DNA from: a virus
Virus record (IMG/VR): IMGVR_UViG_3300048838_000118
Coordinates: 1-41,483 of that record
Strand: one strand, 5' to 3'
Length of the DNA: 41,483 bases
Within the stretch, counting starts at the first letter, position 1; each line of letters opens with the position of its first letter. The translations under genes were made by a program, and so were the position numbers. The notes beneath the pieces are model-generated. The model saw nothing but the letters and a program-made list of their open reading frames with translations. It had not been told where the DNA came from and did no database searches. Positions 16,080 through 25,090 of this stretch are shown here, piece after piece.

Positions 16080-16099
16080 CATAAAATCAAGGGGGAATC

Positions 16100-16426
16100 A
16101 TGGACATCAATATAAACGACACCGAAAGGTACATACCAGAAAACTCAGACGTGGTATTCAATCTCCGGTTCCTGACCGTCAAGGACCAGGACGAGATCGA
16201 ATACTACGAGGCATTTTCCAAAGGCACGCGGATCGCCATGAAAACCAATTTCCAGGAAGCGTTCAGGCGTGGGGTTGAATCGATCGAAAATTGTAAGATA
16301 AACGGCAAGGAAATAAAGACGCCGGATGAGTTCCTTGCGATCCGTGGCAATAAAAAACTACGTGACATGATGCTCGACGTCGCAGTGCACATCAAGGAAG
16401 CGTCCGAGGTGGACCCAAAAAACTAG
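16100..16426 (+). CDS. Tail assembly chaperone G (short product)
   Basis: This 108-residue protein begins at ATG 16100 after GGGGG. It is helical and acidic with MDININDTERYIPENSDVVF and a C-terminal helix RDMMLDVAVHIKEASEVDP. It occupies the position of the gpG-type chaperone that coats the tape measure protein during tail assembly. Its last codons are the slippery heptamer A AAA AAC, directly before TAG 16424. A fraction of ribosomes should therefore make the longer G-T fusion. Confidence 0.85.
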   Translation: MDININDTERYIPENSDVVFNLRFLTVKDQDEIEYYEAFSKGTRIAMKTNFQEAFRRGVESIENCKINGKEIKTPDEFLAIRGNKKLRDMMLDVAVHIKEASEVDPKN

Positions 16427-16458
16427 CACGCGCCTTCGGTCTGTGGGCCGGAGGCGCG
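16417..16458 (+). promoter_or_regulatory. Programmed -1 ribosomal frameshift signal
   Basis: The in-phase heptamer A AAA AAC (16417-16423) directly precedes the stop codon of the chaperone gene. After a 5-base spacer, an 11-bp stem (16429-16439 with 16448-16458, one G-T pair) encloses an 8-base loop. Slippage by one base moves reading into a frame that stays open from 16423 to 16743. Slippery site, spacer length and stem-loop all match the known arrangement for lambda G/GT-type frameshifting. Confidence 0.9.
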
Positions 16459-16743
16459 GTCTACAGGCACGGGACAATAGCAGAAACTTTGCAGGCTTAT
16501 TCAAGGGCTAACAAGGATGAATGGCTGTTGGTCCCGTTGCTTGATCCTGTTGGAAACTATCGCTTTGAGGAAATCAAGCTTGTCGATGTCCCGTCCTACA
16601 TGACCAACGGATTTTTTGTGGCTCTCCGATGGTGGAAGCGTTGCCAGAAACACGGGCTACCGCGGACAGACTGGCGGGACATGACCATAGCCCAGATGGA
16701 AGTGCTGAACGTGTTTGACATCCTGTGGAGTCGGAGGAAATAG
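16423..16743 (+). CDS. Tail assembly chaperone T domain (read by -1 frameshift)
   Basis: After the slip at 16423 the frame reads LARAFGLWAGGAVYRHGTIA and continues through QAYSRANKDEWLLVPLLD to IAQMEVLNVFDILWSRRK, adding about 106 residues to the 108-residue G protein. The T part in lambda-type systems binds the tail tube subunits. An internal TTG at 16489 could start a shorter product, but it lacks a clear ribosome site, and the frameshift reading explains the open frame upstream of it. Confidence 0.85.
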   Translation, partial: LARAFGLWAGGAVYRHGTIAETLQAYSRANKDEWLLVPLLDPVGNYRFEEIKLVDVPSYMTNGFFVALRWWKRCQKHGLPRTDWRDMTIAQMEVLNVFDILWSRRK

Positions 16744-16744
16744 C

Positions 16745-17137
16745 ATGGCTACAAGACTGTTGACCATGAAAGTCGGCGGCTCGATAGGCAAGTTCGGATA
16801 CAGCCATATACCTGATGACATCAAGCTTGACGTCGTTAATATCGGAGTAAATACCGCATACCGTATAGCCGTGCTGAACGCGCCGTATGATCCAACCCCT
16901 GACGGAATCCATATCAAAGAGGATTTGAAGTTCAAGCTTGCGACAAATGCGGATCCTATCGGCGAGGTGTGGATAAAATCACCATACGCGGCGGCGGCTG
17001 AGTACGGGTCGAGGCGACGGTTCGCGCATCCTTATTTCAGCAAGGGACGCAAGGCGGCATGGCAGAAGATTCGCGCCATTCTGAGAAAGGCTGTCAAGGA
17101 AGCCATAGCTAAGGAGAAACCAATTGGCGACAACTGA
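16745..17137 (+). CDS. HK97 gp10-like / minor tail completion protein
   Basis: This 130-residue protein starts at ATG 16745, one base after the previous stop. Family-type features are PDGIHIKEDLKFKLATN, then a strand VWIKSPYAAAAEYGSRRRF and PYFSKGRKAAWQKIRAILRKAVKEA. The pattern of a short basic helix, then AxxxExGxxxxxAxPY(F)xxA, is that of the gp10/tail-joining family. Those genes usually lie between connector and tube genes. Here it follows the chaperones and precedes the tape measure gene, a rearranged order. Confidence 0.75.
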   Translation: MATRLLTMKVGGSIGKFGYSHIPDDIKLDVVNIGVNTAYRIAVLNAPYDPTPDGIHIKEDLKFKLATNADPIGEVWIKSPYAAAAEYGSRRRFAHPYFSKGRKAAWQKIRAILRKAVKEAIAKEKPIGDN

Positions 17138-18962
17138 GGAGCTACGGTTACAGATAAAGGCCGAAGTCGCCGACGCCGTCGGCAAGCTCAAGCAGTACGA
17201 GCGCCAGACCAAGGCGACGGCCGACCAGAACACTTCGCTGTCAAAAACTTTCGCCGCCATGCGCGACGTCATGCAGGGTCCGATAGCCGCCGGAAAGATG
17301 GTGGCGGGTGAACTCTCAAAGATCGCAAAGTTCGCCGGTGAACTCTATGATGCATGGGGAGTCGCCGAGCAGGCCGGTATAGTTTTCAACCAAGCCATAA
17401 AGGACTCGGGGACAATAAGCGCGGCTGGTGGACAGCGGCTCAAGGCGTATGCAAGCGAGTTGCAGAAGGTCTCAATCTACGGCGACGAAGGGACCGTTGC
17501 GATAATGGGCAACCTCGCCGCCATGGGCAAATCAGAGGACCAGATCAAGGAGCTGATAAGCGCGGCGGCTGACTACGCGTCGGCTACCGGAATCGACCTT
17601 GACACGGCTGTCAAGCAACTCAATTCCACCCTTCAGGGCAACGTCGGCGTACTTGGTCGGCAAAACTCCGCAGTCAAGGCGCTCACCACCGAACAGCTCA
17701 AGAATGGCGACGCGATAAAGGTAATAGCCGAGCAATACAAGGGCATGGCCGAGGCGGTTGGGGGAAGCGCGGCTGGCGGAAAGATATCGCTGACAAACGC
17801 GTTCGGCGACCTGAAAGAGGAGATGGGTTCGATGGTTGCGGACACCATCAAACCAGTGCAGAACGCCATGACAGAGATGTTCTCCAAGATGGCGTCTGAC
17901 ATGGCTAACGCACGCAATTCAATGGCCGCTCTTGGGGGTGGCTCGGATGTTGATTATGCAAGCGCAAAACAATCGATACGTGACCAGATATCAAATCTTG
18001 AGAATATGGGTCATGTTATAAGGAATAATGTTGACTATACGCAACTGGCAATTGACGCAAAAAAGAAAGAACTTCAGATTGTAATAAATAATGAGAAAGC
18101 AGAAAATGCGAGGACAAGGGCAAGGCAAGAATCAAATATGCGCACTTCCGATGCCGCAACTGCAACGGCTGAGGCAAGCACGCAGGCAGAACTTGCGACT
18201 TTGGCAATAATAGAAAACTCTCGCGCTTTGCTCGAAAACAACGAAGCCATGAAAATAGAGTTCGCTCTTGCGAAACAACTTGCCGGTGGATTGACCGAGC
18301 TTGCGACCGAGGCATTCGGAGGGCTGAACACCGAGCTTGCCAATATGTACGATCTTACAGAAGGCGAGAAGTCTCCATTTGTCGGAATGACCGAAGACAT
18401 GCGCATGGCTATCGAGGCCATCGACCCGCTTATCGGCAAGGTGACTGAACTTACAGCCGCGCAGGAAGCCATGAGATCGGCGGCAATATCCGGCTACACT
18501 TCAATGGCCGAGGCTCTGGGGTCGGCGCTCATGACCGGCGAGGACGGCTGGAAAGCCTTCGGAAAGGCCGGGTTGAACGCGATTGCCGGAGTTGTCGAGG
18601 CGATGGCTCACGAGGCCGAGATAATCGCCGGAATCGCAATGGCCAAGGCCCTTGGTGGAAACTTCGCGGCGCTTGCCGAGGCCGGTGCGGCTCTTGGCCA
18701 GGTTGCGGCGGCATACGCGGCGGCCGGTGCGATACGGGCAATCCCTCTCGCCGAGGGCGGCATAGTCATGCCCACACCCGGAGGCACACTTGCGAGGATA
18801 GGCGAGGCTGGAAAACCGGAGGCCGTGATCCCGCTTGATAAGATGGGCGGCATGGGTGGAGGCGTAACGCAGATATTCAACATCGGCGGATCGGTGATAG
18901 CCGAGCGTCAAGTAAAGTCGCTTGCCATGTCCGGTCTCGCGCAAGCATCGAGGGGATACTAG
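17124..18962 (+). CDS. Tape measure protein
   Basis: This 612-residue protein starts at TTG 17124, overlapping the previous gene by 14 bases. The N-terminus is a coiled coil (LRLQIKAEVADAVGKLKQYE). A conserved TMP core follows (ALTTEQLKNGDAIKVIAEQY, GGKISLTNAFGDLKEEMGS). The hydrophobic C-terminus AGVVEAMAHEAEIIAGIAMA to LAEGGIVMPTPGGTLARIGE is typical of phage tape measures. Its length predicts a tail of roughly 90 nm if the usual 1.5 angstrom per residue holds. A stretch at about 17930-18250 is richer in A+T than the rest and may be a replaced segment. Confidence 0.92.
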   Translation: MATTEELRLQIKAEVADAVGKLKQYERQTKATADQNTSLSKTFAAMRDVMQGPIAAGKMVAGELSKIAKFAGELYDAWGVAEQAGIVFNQAIKDSGTISAAGGQRLKAYASELQKVSIYGDEGTVAIMGNLAAMGKSEDQIKELISAAADYASATGIDLDTAVKQLNSTLQGNVGVLGRQNSAVKALTTEQLKNGDAIKVIAEQYKGMAEAVGGSAAGGKISLTNAFGDLKEEMGSMVADTIKPVQNAMTEMFSKMASDMANARNSMAALGGGSDVDYASAKQSIRDQISNLENMGHVIRNNVDYTQLAIDAKKKELQIVINNEKAENARTRARQESNMRTSDAATATAEASTQAELATLAIIENSRALLENNEAMKIEFALAKQLAGGLTELATEAFGGLNTELANMYDLTEGEKSPFVGMTEDMRMAIEAIDPLIGKVTELTAAQEAMRSAAISGYTSMAEALGSALMTGEDGWKAFGKAGLNAIAGVVEAMAHEAEIIAGIAMAKALGGNFAALAEAGAALGQVAAAYAAAGAIRAIPLAEGGIVMPTPGGTLARIGEAGKPEAVIPLDKMGGMGGGVTQIFNIGGSVIAERQVKSLAMSGLAQASRGY

Positions 18963-21575
18963 ATGGCGCTGAAATATATCCCGCAGTCGTGGAAAGACGA
19001 CATGCGGACAAACTTTAATCACGATTTCAACTTCTACATCAACCCTCGCGGGCGGGTGCTTCCGGCGCTCACCTCTGCTGGGGTTTCGTATATCAAAAAT
19101 GATATAACCATAAACATGCGCGGAACGTACCGGATGCAATGCGGAGCAAGTACCGACCTGACGTATGCCTACACACTTCCGCAACGGTTCATAATAGAGG
19201 GATGGTTCAAGCCGGAGTTCGCGTATGATGTGGCAAGCGCACAAGATATATTCAATATCCCAAGCCTTACTGACGCATGCAGTATGTATTATTCAGCGTC
19301 TAATGACGTATTCAGTTTTTCTACCACCGTTGGCGGCGTGAATAATCTTATTTCTACAAGTCCGGCGTTTACATCGAGCGTTTCATTGCAAAAGTGGATA
19401 TACGTCCGTTGTTTTTTTGATAACCTCGCAAAGCTGAAAGGCTTCTATTGCACGGTCAACGGTGTGGTGTATGCCAACTCCCAGAACGTCCCCGGCGCCG
19501 GTGATTCCATCCCGCTCAATACCGTTTCTTTATTTTTGGCAACTGACGCCGAATCATCCTATTGGATAATCCACGAACTCGACGAGACGCTTACGACGGG
19601 TGAATATAAAACCTATCAAGCTGACCGGCAGATAATATTTGACTTCAACGGGACGACCCTTGGCCGAGAGCGCATCCGCATCCCCGTTGTCCACACGCCG
19701 ACCGACACGCGCGGGGTCAAGTCGTTCAGCCTGTCAAAGTCGGTCGAGAACCCGATGACCGGAAGCGCCGGGGCGAACACGGCAAGCATGACGCTTTACA
19801 ATGTCAATGGGCAATTTTCGGATGACCAATACGACGCGTTTGACCCGTTCCAGGGCAGGTACAACGGGACACAGAAGTATTTGCAGAACCGGGTCGGGGT
19901 GGAGATAGAGTCAAGATATAAGCGTTCTGGATCGGTCAATGATATACCGAACGGCACTCCGGTCTATTTGGATGATGCATGGGCATCATCTGATGGGTGG
20001 ATTGCAGCCCGCATGACACTTTCATACGCATACGGGGTGGTAAGACTTACATCGACAGGAGTTGACCCGCAATTGCTCAAAGTATTTACAACGGCGTCTC
20101 TCACAACAAAAAAAATACGCATAAAGGCAAGGAAAATATCAGGTACCACATGGGATTCAATAATATTCGTATACGATGCGGTATATGGTGATCTTAAGCA
20201 ACTGCCACTCACTAATTTTGCCGCTTCAACTCCCGGGATGTGGGCTATAGATACTGTCACTATCCCGGCACTGGCGACAGCGGACAGGGTGCGTATCGAC
20301 CTTGGCGCATCATCGGACACGATAGCCGAGATTGACTGGATATATATAGGAGACCTTTCCGAACTGACAGACACCATGCCCGAACCTCTTTTCATCGGCC
20401 GAACCACCCCCGGCGCTTTCCGCCGCTCGTCGCCAAACCATCTGTACGGTGAGGCTACCATCGACATCGAGGACGGAATATCAGAGCTTGGCGAGACAAA
20501 ACTGCGCCGTGCCTACGGGTTCGACTCATACGACCTGTCAGACCCGGCGAACGAAAGCGATTCGCTGTACCATTCGATCGCAAGACTCGTGACAAAAAAA
20601 GAGATCAGGAACTATATCGGCAACTCGTCGATTGAAAACGCGACCATCGCGAACTCGTGGACCAACACGGGAATGGCGACGTTTGAGCGGTCGAACACCT
20701 ACGCGCAGTTTGGCACCTACTCGATGAAGTGCATCGCTGACACCATCGGCGACAAGGTCACGCAGAGAATCACCTTCTCCGGGGTTGACAAGATAGACGT
20801 GGATGACGTGTTCAACTTCTCCGCGTACATCCGGCAGGGAACCGCGTCGGCAGTCAAGATAATGATCGAGGAGACCGATGGGGCCGGAACCATCATAGGC
20901 GCGGCAAGCCAGACGGTATGCGGGACTGACATCGACCGTTTCACCCGCGTCAACGTGTCGCGCACCATACTTTCATCCTCTTGTGTCGGGCTGAGAGTTA
21001 CAATCTACGCGGTTGCCACTTCCACCTTCTACGCCGACGGCTTCATGTTGACCCGTGGGATTGATCCGGTTGATTGGAATATCGTCAACGCCAATGACGG
21101 GGCCGCCGGGGTTATCGGCGCCGATTCCTACACCGCAGGGCTGTATGACAGCGTTGCAATCGACGCGGACGCTGTTGACATCGAGCATCCCTACGCGCTT
21201 GTGGAAAAAGGCAACACGGCATGGGACGCGATGAAGAAGATAGGCGACGCCTCGATTGCGGCATACAACGGCATGAGTCCCGACGGGGTGTTGCAATTCC
21301 GCGTCAGGTACAACTCGGCCGACATGGAAAACCTTGGGGACGTCGAGGACTTCGGGGGCGTGGCTACAAGCCTTGACGTTAAGGGCGCGAACGCAATAAA
21401 GGTCCACGGTGTTATTATTGTTAAGGAAACGGCTGAGAAGCAACTATGGACAGCTGAGGGCGCAGGGATATTCCTTACCGATTCTGGGTCAAAGGTCAAG
21501 CAACCTATACTCAATGGGAACTACCTTACAATATCCGGTGCCAATACCGTAGAAATGAAATACGAGGAAAACTGA
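18963..21575 (+). CDS. Baseplate / distal tail protein with lectin-like domains
   Basis: This is an 870-residue protein starting two bases after the tape measure stop. Residues about 55-225 look like a LamG/concanavalin-type domain (RFIIEGWFKPEF, WIIHELDETLTTGEYKTYQ). Next come a tail-hub-like region (GVKSFSLSKSVENPMTGS, VGVEIESRYKRSG) and a carbohydrate-binding-type module near 555-700 (GNSSIENATIANSWTNTGMA, YSMKCIAD, FYADGFMLTRG). The modular arrangement suits a host-cell or glycan-binding baseplate protein. No enzyme motif was recognised. The exact hub family is inferred from position. Confidence 0.75.
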   Translation: MALKYIPQSWKDDMRTNFNHDFNFYINPRGRVLPALTSAGVSYIKNDITINMRGTYRMQCGASTDLTYAYTLPQRFIIEGWFKPEFAYDVASAQDIFNIPSLTDACSMYYSASNDVFSFSTTVGGVNNLISTSPAFTSSVSLQKWIYVRCFFDNLAKLKGFYCTVNGVVYANSQNVPGAGDSIPLNTVSLFLATDAESSYWIIHELDETLTTGEYKTYQADRQIIFDFNGTTLGRERIRIPVVHTPTDTRGVKSFSLSKSVENPMTGSAGANTASMTLYNVNGQFSDDQYDAFDPFQGRYNGTQKYLQNRVGVEIESRYKRSGSVNDIPNGTPVYLDDAWASSDGWIAARMTLSYAYGVVRLTSTGVDPQLLKVFTTASLTTKKIRIKARKISGTTWDSIIFVYDAVYGDLKQLPLTNFAASTPGMWAIDTVTIPALATADRVRIDLGASSDTIAEIDWIYIGDLSELTDTMPEPLFIGRTTPGAFRRSSPNHLYGEATIDIEDGISELGETKLRRAYGFDSYDLSDPANESDSLYHSIARLVTKKEIRNYIGNSSIENATIANSWTNTGMATFERSNTYAQFGTYSMKCIADTIGDKVTQRITFSGVDKIDVDDVFNFSAYIRQGTASAVKIMIEETDGAGTIIGAASQTVCGTDIDRFTRVNVSRTILSSSCVGLRVTIYAVATSTFYADGFMLTRGIDPVDWNIVNANDGAAGVIGADSYTAGLYDSVAIDADAVDIEHPYALVEKGNTAWDAMKKIGDASIAAYNGMSPDGVLQFRVRYNSADMENLGDVEDFGGVATSLDVKGANAIKVHGVIIVKETAEKQLWTAEGAGIFLTDSGSKVKQPILNGNYLTISGANTVEMKYEEN

Positions 21576-23419
21576 TGGCGCAACTGCTGACACCAAGAAC
21601 TCCGTTTGGAACAGGTATATCGGTAGCTGACGACGGAACAAAGACTCCGGTATACAACACTCCGTTCGGCGAACTTATAAACGACCTAAACTCTGCCGAT
21701 ATTCTATCGCTGATGCTTAACCTGAAAGCTCCAGCAAAGAAGGATATAAAAATACTATCCGTCTCGGGAATAACATTTGCGGAAAGGTCGCAGGATACAA
21801 GCGGAAATAATTCAGCCTACAACCAGCTCACTGAAATAGTAGATACAACCACATACCCGGATAGGGCTATACTGACGCTGTACAATGGACGTGGGTACAA
21901 TGTATATCTGACAGAGGCTACGCTGAACGGGTTCAGGACAATACAGTATTCCGGTGAGGCTGGCGAGCTTATCCACGACTCCCTCAAGCGTGACGATGAC
22001 ATCCGGCGCAACGGCGAGACCGTATTCGAGATCGGCAACGAATACATTGTGGACGGCACGCAATGTGCAAAAATTGCAGATTACTGGTATAAGGCATTGG
22101 GAAAGAAGAAGCACATGTACGCTCTTTCGATACCCGGGTCATGCCCGTGGTATTCCGTGGGCGACTGGTACAATCTGAAAGTAGGGGAGGCTGACACAAA
22201 TGAGTACATCGACACGGTGGTTGAATGTTTCGCGGTTGACGTTGAGCGCAGCGCTGGCGACATCGGCTCTACTACTCTTATCCTGCGAGATGTCGAGGAT
22301 AATTGGGCAAAAACCACACTCTATGAAACACGGATCGCCACAGGAGGAAGCCCCAAGCGGAGAGTCAACCGATCCAATATAGTTACCGTTGCGTCAAGTG
22401 AGTATGACGGGACATATGACTACAAGTGCGACGGCGTTGACGATGACGTGCAGATCCAGGCGGCTATTGACTATGTGTCAAACACGTTTGGAGGCGGAAC
22501 GGTACAGCTGACGAATGGTGCTATGATTGCCAGTGCTACAATAACTATGAAATCAAATGTTATTTTAAGAGGCGTAGGTAATAGCACTGCGCTAAAACCT
22601 AAAAACTCAAGTGTCAAAACATTAATAGATTTCACGACGGCAACAGGTGCCATTGTCAGCGATCTTAAAGTTGATGGTGATGGATCAAATATAACCTTCG
22701 ATACTGCTGGTACTAGTGCTATAAATAATATGTATATAATAGATGGTAAAAATATTGGAACATTGAAGAATATAAGTATAACAAATTACAGTCTGCAAGG
22801 TACAAATGGGGTAACATTTTTCTATATTTTCTATAGGGCACTTGATATATCTTCATGTACTGTAGACGGCAATAAAGTAGGAAATTCAGGAACAGCATCA
22901 AGCCTTGTCGGGTTTCTTTCGTGCGATAATATAACAATGTGCTCTACTTCATCTAATACGTCATCTGATACAAACTCTCCTATATACGGTTTTCAAAATT
23001 GCACTAATTTATCTGCGTGCTCGGTAATTGGAAATTCAACAGCTGGCGCAGGCGGGTTGATTCTAGCATTCTATATATGTAATAATGTTTCTTCGTGTAG
23101 CTTGAAAGACAATGAAACATCGGGATCAAATGCGCATATACAGGGGTTTACGTCATGCGAAAACATGGCGGCTTGCTCTAGTTCGGATAACATAACTGAC
23201 TCTTCAAATATATATTCTTTTGTCGCATGCAAGAGAATATCCGTATGCTCGACTCTATCAAACACTACGATATCTGGAACAAAACAAGGATACCTAGATT
23301 GCAGATCAGTTCAGCAATGCAAATCTTCCGGCGACTCAACTTCATATGTTACTTCGTATGCAGACTCAGGTACCGCAAACGCATGCGCCGATACAAGTGA
23401 TGGCGGGTATAATAGTTGA
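21575..23419 (+). CDS. Tail fibre / receptor-binding beta-helix protein
   Basis: This is a 614-residue protein. The first 250 residues look like a baseplate-attachment region. A pectate-lyase-type beta-helix follows: KCDGVDDDVQIQAAIDYVSN and VILRGVGNSTALKPK are classic for phage fibres with a right-handed helix. From about residue 420 there are about six repeats of 24-28 residues with the pattern CSxxxNxxxxxxxxIxGFxxCxNxxxCS. Each repeat carries two cysteines about 20 residues apart. The repeat region (22500-23400) is distinctly richer in A+T than the N-terminal half, which suggests exchange of the receptor-binding part. The protein ends DGGYNS. Confidence 0.85.
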   Translation: MAQLLTPRTPFGTGISVADDGTKTPVYNTPFGELINDLNSADILSLMLNLKAPAKKDIKILSVSGITFAERSQDTSGNNSAYNQLTEIVDTTTYPDRAILTLYNGRGYNVYLTEATLNGFRTIQYSGEAGELIHDSLKRDDDIRRNGETVFEIGNEYIVDGTQCAKIADYWYKALGKKKHMYALSIPGSCPWYSVGDWYNLKVGEADTNEYIDTVVECFAVDVERSAGDIGSTTLILRDVEDNWAKTTLYETRIATGGSPKRRVNRSNIVTVASSEYDGTYDYKCDGVDDDVQIQAAIDYVSNTFGGGTVQLTNGAMIASATITMKSNVILRGVGNSTALKPKNSSVKTLIDFTTATGAIVSDLKVDGDGSNITFDTAGTSAINNMYIIDGKNIGTLKNISITNYSLQGTNGVTFFYIFYRALDISSCTVDGNKVGNSGTASSLVGFLSCDNITMCSTSSNTSSDTNSPIYGFQNCTNLSACSVIGNSTAGAGGLILAFYICNNVSSCSLKDNETSGSNAHIQGFTSCENMAACSSSDNITDSSNIYSFVACKRISVCSTLSNTTISGTKQGYLDCRSVQQCKSSGDSTSYVTSYADSGTANACADTSDGGYNS

Positions 23420-24066
23420 TGGAAAACTTAATATATAAATGCACCTGTCTGGCAAACGGGAAAGTGTATATAGGATTGACAACAAAGGGTCTGGCTCACA
23501 GGATTAGCAACCACGTAAGGACAAGTAAATGCACAAATAGAAATAACATGTTTTACAACGCAATTAAAAAACACGGTAAAGAAAATTTTGCATGGGATGT
23601 TTTGGAATATTGCGATGAAGGAGAACTGGAAAAAAGGGAAATATTCTGGATCAGATATTTTGATTCATACCACAATGGGTATAATTCAACTACTGGCGGC
23701 GAGCTAAAAAAAGAATATAGCACCGTATCAAAGTTAAAAATGAGCATGGGGCGCAAAGGACAAATCCCATGGAATACTGGATTAAAACTTGGGCCACTGA
23801 GTGAATTGCAAAAAGAAAAGTTAAGAATATTGGCTAAAATAAATAGCAACAAAAACAGAATGAACCAGAAAACAAGAAAGACGATAAGGTGCAAAGAAAC
23901 CGGGGAGGTATTCAATTCCATTAAGGAGTGTTGCAATAAAATGAAACTAAACAAGCTATCTGTATCAAGAAACCTCCGTGGAATATACCATAGCGCCGGT
24001 GGTTATTGGAACCAAGGATTTCACTTCGAACAAGTTGAGCAATCATCCGGAGGCTACAATTCATGA
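23419..24066 (+). CDS. GIY-YIG homing endonuclease
   Basis: This is a 215-residue protein from ATG 23419, which shares its A with the fibre stop. The GIY-YIG core shows IYKCTCLANGKVYIGLTTKG, then HRISNHV with the catalytic Arg, and LEKREIFWIRYFDSYHNGYN with the metal-binding Glu. The C-terminal half has a NUMOD-type DNA-binding pattern (RKTIRCKETGEVFNSIKECC, then LSVSRNLRG). These enzymes cut at an intronless or insertion-free site and spread by gene conversion. The gene is AT-rich and ends in SSGGYNS, mirroring the end of the fibre it follows. Confidence 0.9.
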   Translation: MENLIYKCTCLANGKVYIGLTTKGLAHRISNHVRTSKCTNRNNMFYNAIKKHGKENFAWDVLEYCDEGELEKREIFWIRYFDSYHNGYNSTTGGELKKEYSTVSKLKMSMGRKGQIPWNTGLKLGPLSELQKEKLRILAKINSNKNRMNQKTRKTIRCKETGEVFNSIKECCNKMKLNKLSVSRNLRGIYHSAGGYWNQGFHFEQVEQSSGGYNS

Positions 24067-24344
24067 CCGACCCTACAGCACTTCTTCCGTGGTTTTCTAT
24101 CATCATCGGCCTTATCACAATCTACGGCTTCTACAACCAACGGAGGGCATACATTATGGATCAGGGCAAGCGTCAGGCTGACATCTCGCAACTCCGCCGG
24201 GACATGGACGCCGCGTATGCCAAGATCGAGGTGCTGGAAAAGGCAAGCAGTTGCACCGATGTGGACCTTGCCGAGCTGAGGACAGACATGAAGCACGTCT
24301 TGGGAGCGTTGGAACGGATTGAAAGGAAGCTGTCCCATGAGTAG
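24063..24344 (+). CDS. Membrane-anchored coiled-coil protein (holin-region, XhlA-like)
   Basis: This 93-residue protein starts at ATG 24063, overlapping the GIY-YIG stop. An N-terminal membrane segment (WFSIIIGLITIYGFY) is followed by a charged heptad-type helix (DISQLRRDMDAAYAKIEVLE and LRTDMKHVLGALERIERK). One membrane segment plus coiled coil next to an endolysin gene resembles XhlA/hemolysin-type lysis proteins, but those usually have the membrane segment at the C-terminus. A tail-associated or lysis-accessory role is likely. The endolysin start overlaps its end. Confidence 0.65.
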   Translation: MTDPTALLPWFSIIIGLITIYGFYNQRRAYIMDQGKRQADISQLRRDMDAAYAKIEVLEKASSCTDVDLAELRTDMKHVLGALERIERKLSHE

Positions 24345-24777
24345 ATCACTCGATGACCTTTGCGACCGGTTGCGACCGATAGCAAAAGCGTTTACGGCTG
24401 AATTGACTGAGGCGGAGATACCGTTCTCCATCATCGAAACACTAAGGACGAAGGCGACGCAGATAGCATACTACGCGCAGGGACGGGAACCGCTTGAGGC
24501 TGTCAACGCCAAGAGAAAATCGGCGTACCTCTACATGCTCAAGGAAAGCGAGAACCGGATTGTCACCTACACGCTGAACTCAAAACACCTCACCGGCGAG
24601 GCGCTTGATATTGTTCCATTGACGGCTTTGGGCACTCTGTGGTGGACCGCGCCAAAGCACACATGGGAACTGATCGGAAACATCGGCGAGTCCTACGGGC
24701 TTGTATGGGGTGGACGCTGGGGCGCGAAGGACGGTCGCTTGGGATGGGATTGCCCGCATTTCCAGTTGGGTGCATAA
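24337..24777 (+). CDS. Endolysin, M15 family L-alanyl-D-glutamate / D-Ala-D-Ala peptidase
   Basis: This 146-residue enzyme starts at ATG 24337. The zinc site is complete: His84 and Asp91 in SKHLTGEALDIVP, and His141 in DCPHFQL. This is the VanY/T5-endolysin arrangement HxxxxxxD...HFQ. It cuts peptide cross-bridges of peptidoglycan to release progeny. There is no signal peptide, so export depends on a holin, which the next gene may supply. It overlaps both neighbouring genes. Confidence 0.93.
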   Translation: MSRSLDDLCDRLRPIAKAFTAELTEAEIPFSIIETLRTKATQIAYYAQGREPLEAVNAKRKSAYLYMLKESENRIVTYTLNSKHLTGEALDIVPLTALGTLWWTAPKHTWELIGNIGESYGLVWGGRWGAKDGRLGWDCPHFQLGA

Positions 24778-24977
24778 TGAAAGTGACAAAGGGAAGGGCG
24801 TTTGTATACAGCCTTATCAGCATTATGGGCGTATACATAATCAGCGCGGTTTTCTTCAAGGCCGGTTCGGAGGGTCCGGCCTTCACGGCGATTGTAGCAT
24901 TGGCGTCAATGTACATACTTGGCAACGTGGCCGACAACGGGGTAAAAGGCAAGTTTTTCAACGAGGGGCTGAAATAA
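24777..24977 (+). CDS. Small membrane protein, probable holin
   Basis: This 66-residue protein starts at ATG 24777, sharing one base with the endolysin stop. Two hydrophobic segments are visible: GRAFVYSLISIMGVYIISAV and AFTAIVALASMYILGNVA. Both ends are basic. Size, two membrane spans and direct coupling to the endolysin gene fit a class II holin, which forms the membrane lesions that free the enzyme. The family was not identified. Confidence 0.7.
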   Translation: MKVTKGRAFVYSLISIMGVYIISAVFFKAGSEGPAFTAIVALASMYILGNVADNGVKGKFFNEGLK

Positions 24978-25090
24978 CCGATCGGGTATAAAACCACGTT
25001 ATACCGTGGCGGGTATTACCGTTCGGGTATATTCAGCTGGATTATACGGAAATTAGACAGTTTATGCTTGATCGGTAATATTGGGGGAAT
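24978..25090 (+). other. Non-coding spacer with repeated GGGTAT motifs
   Basis: The 113-base gap holds three copies of a CGGGTAT motif (near 24984, 25010 and 25024) and the small hairpin CCACG/CGTGG. ATTACCG near 25015 is complementary to CGGTAAT near 25074. Such spaced short repeats can be operator sites. The gap separates lysis genes from a metallophosphoesterase gene and may carry its control region. Confidence 0.35.

Noticed and set aside
21575-24066. Diversity-generating retroelement acting on the fibre
   Set aside because: The fibre is followed by a GIY-YIG nuclease, not by a reverse transcriptase, and no template repeat of the fibre's 3' end was seen.
25054-25081. TAGACA-16-TAATAT promoter-like pair before the phosphoesterase
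   Set aside because: The -10 element is only 9 bases from the start codon, so the ribosome site would lie before the transcription start.
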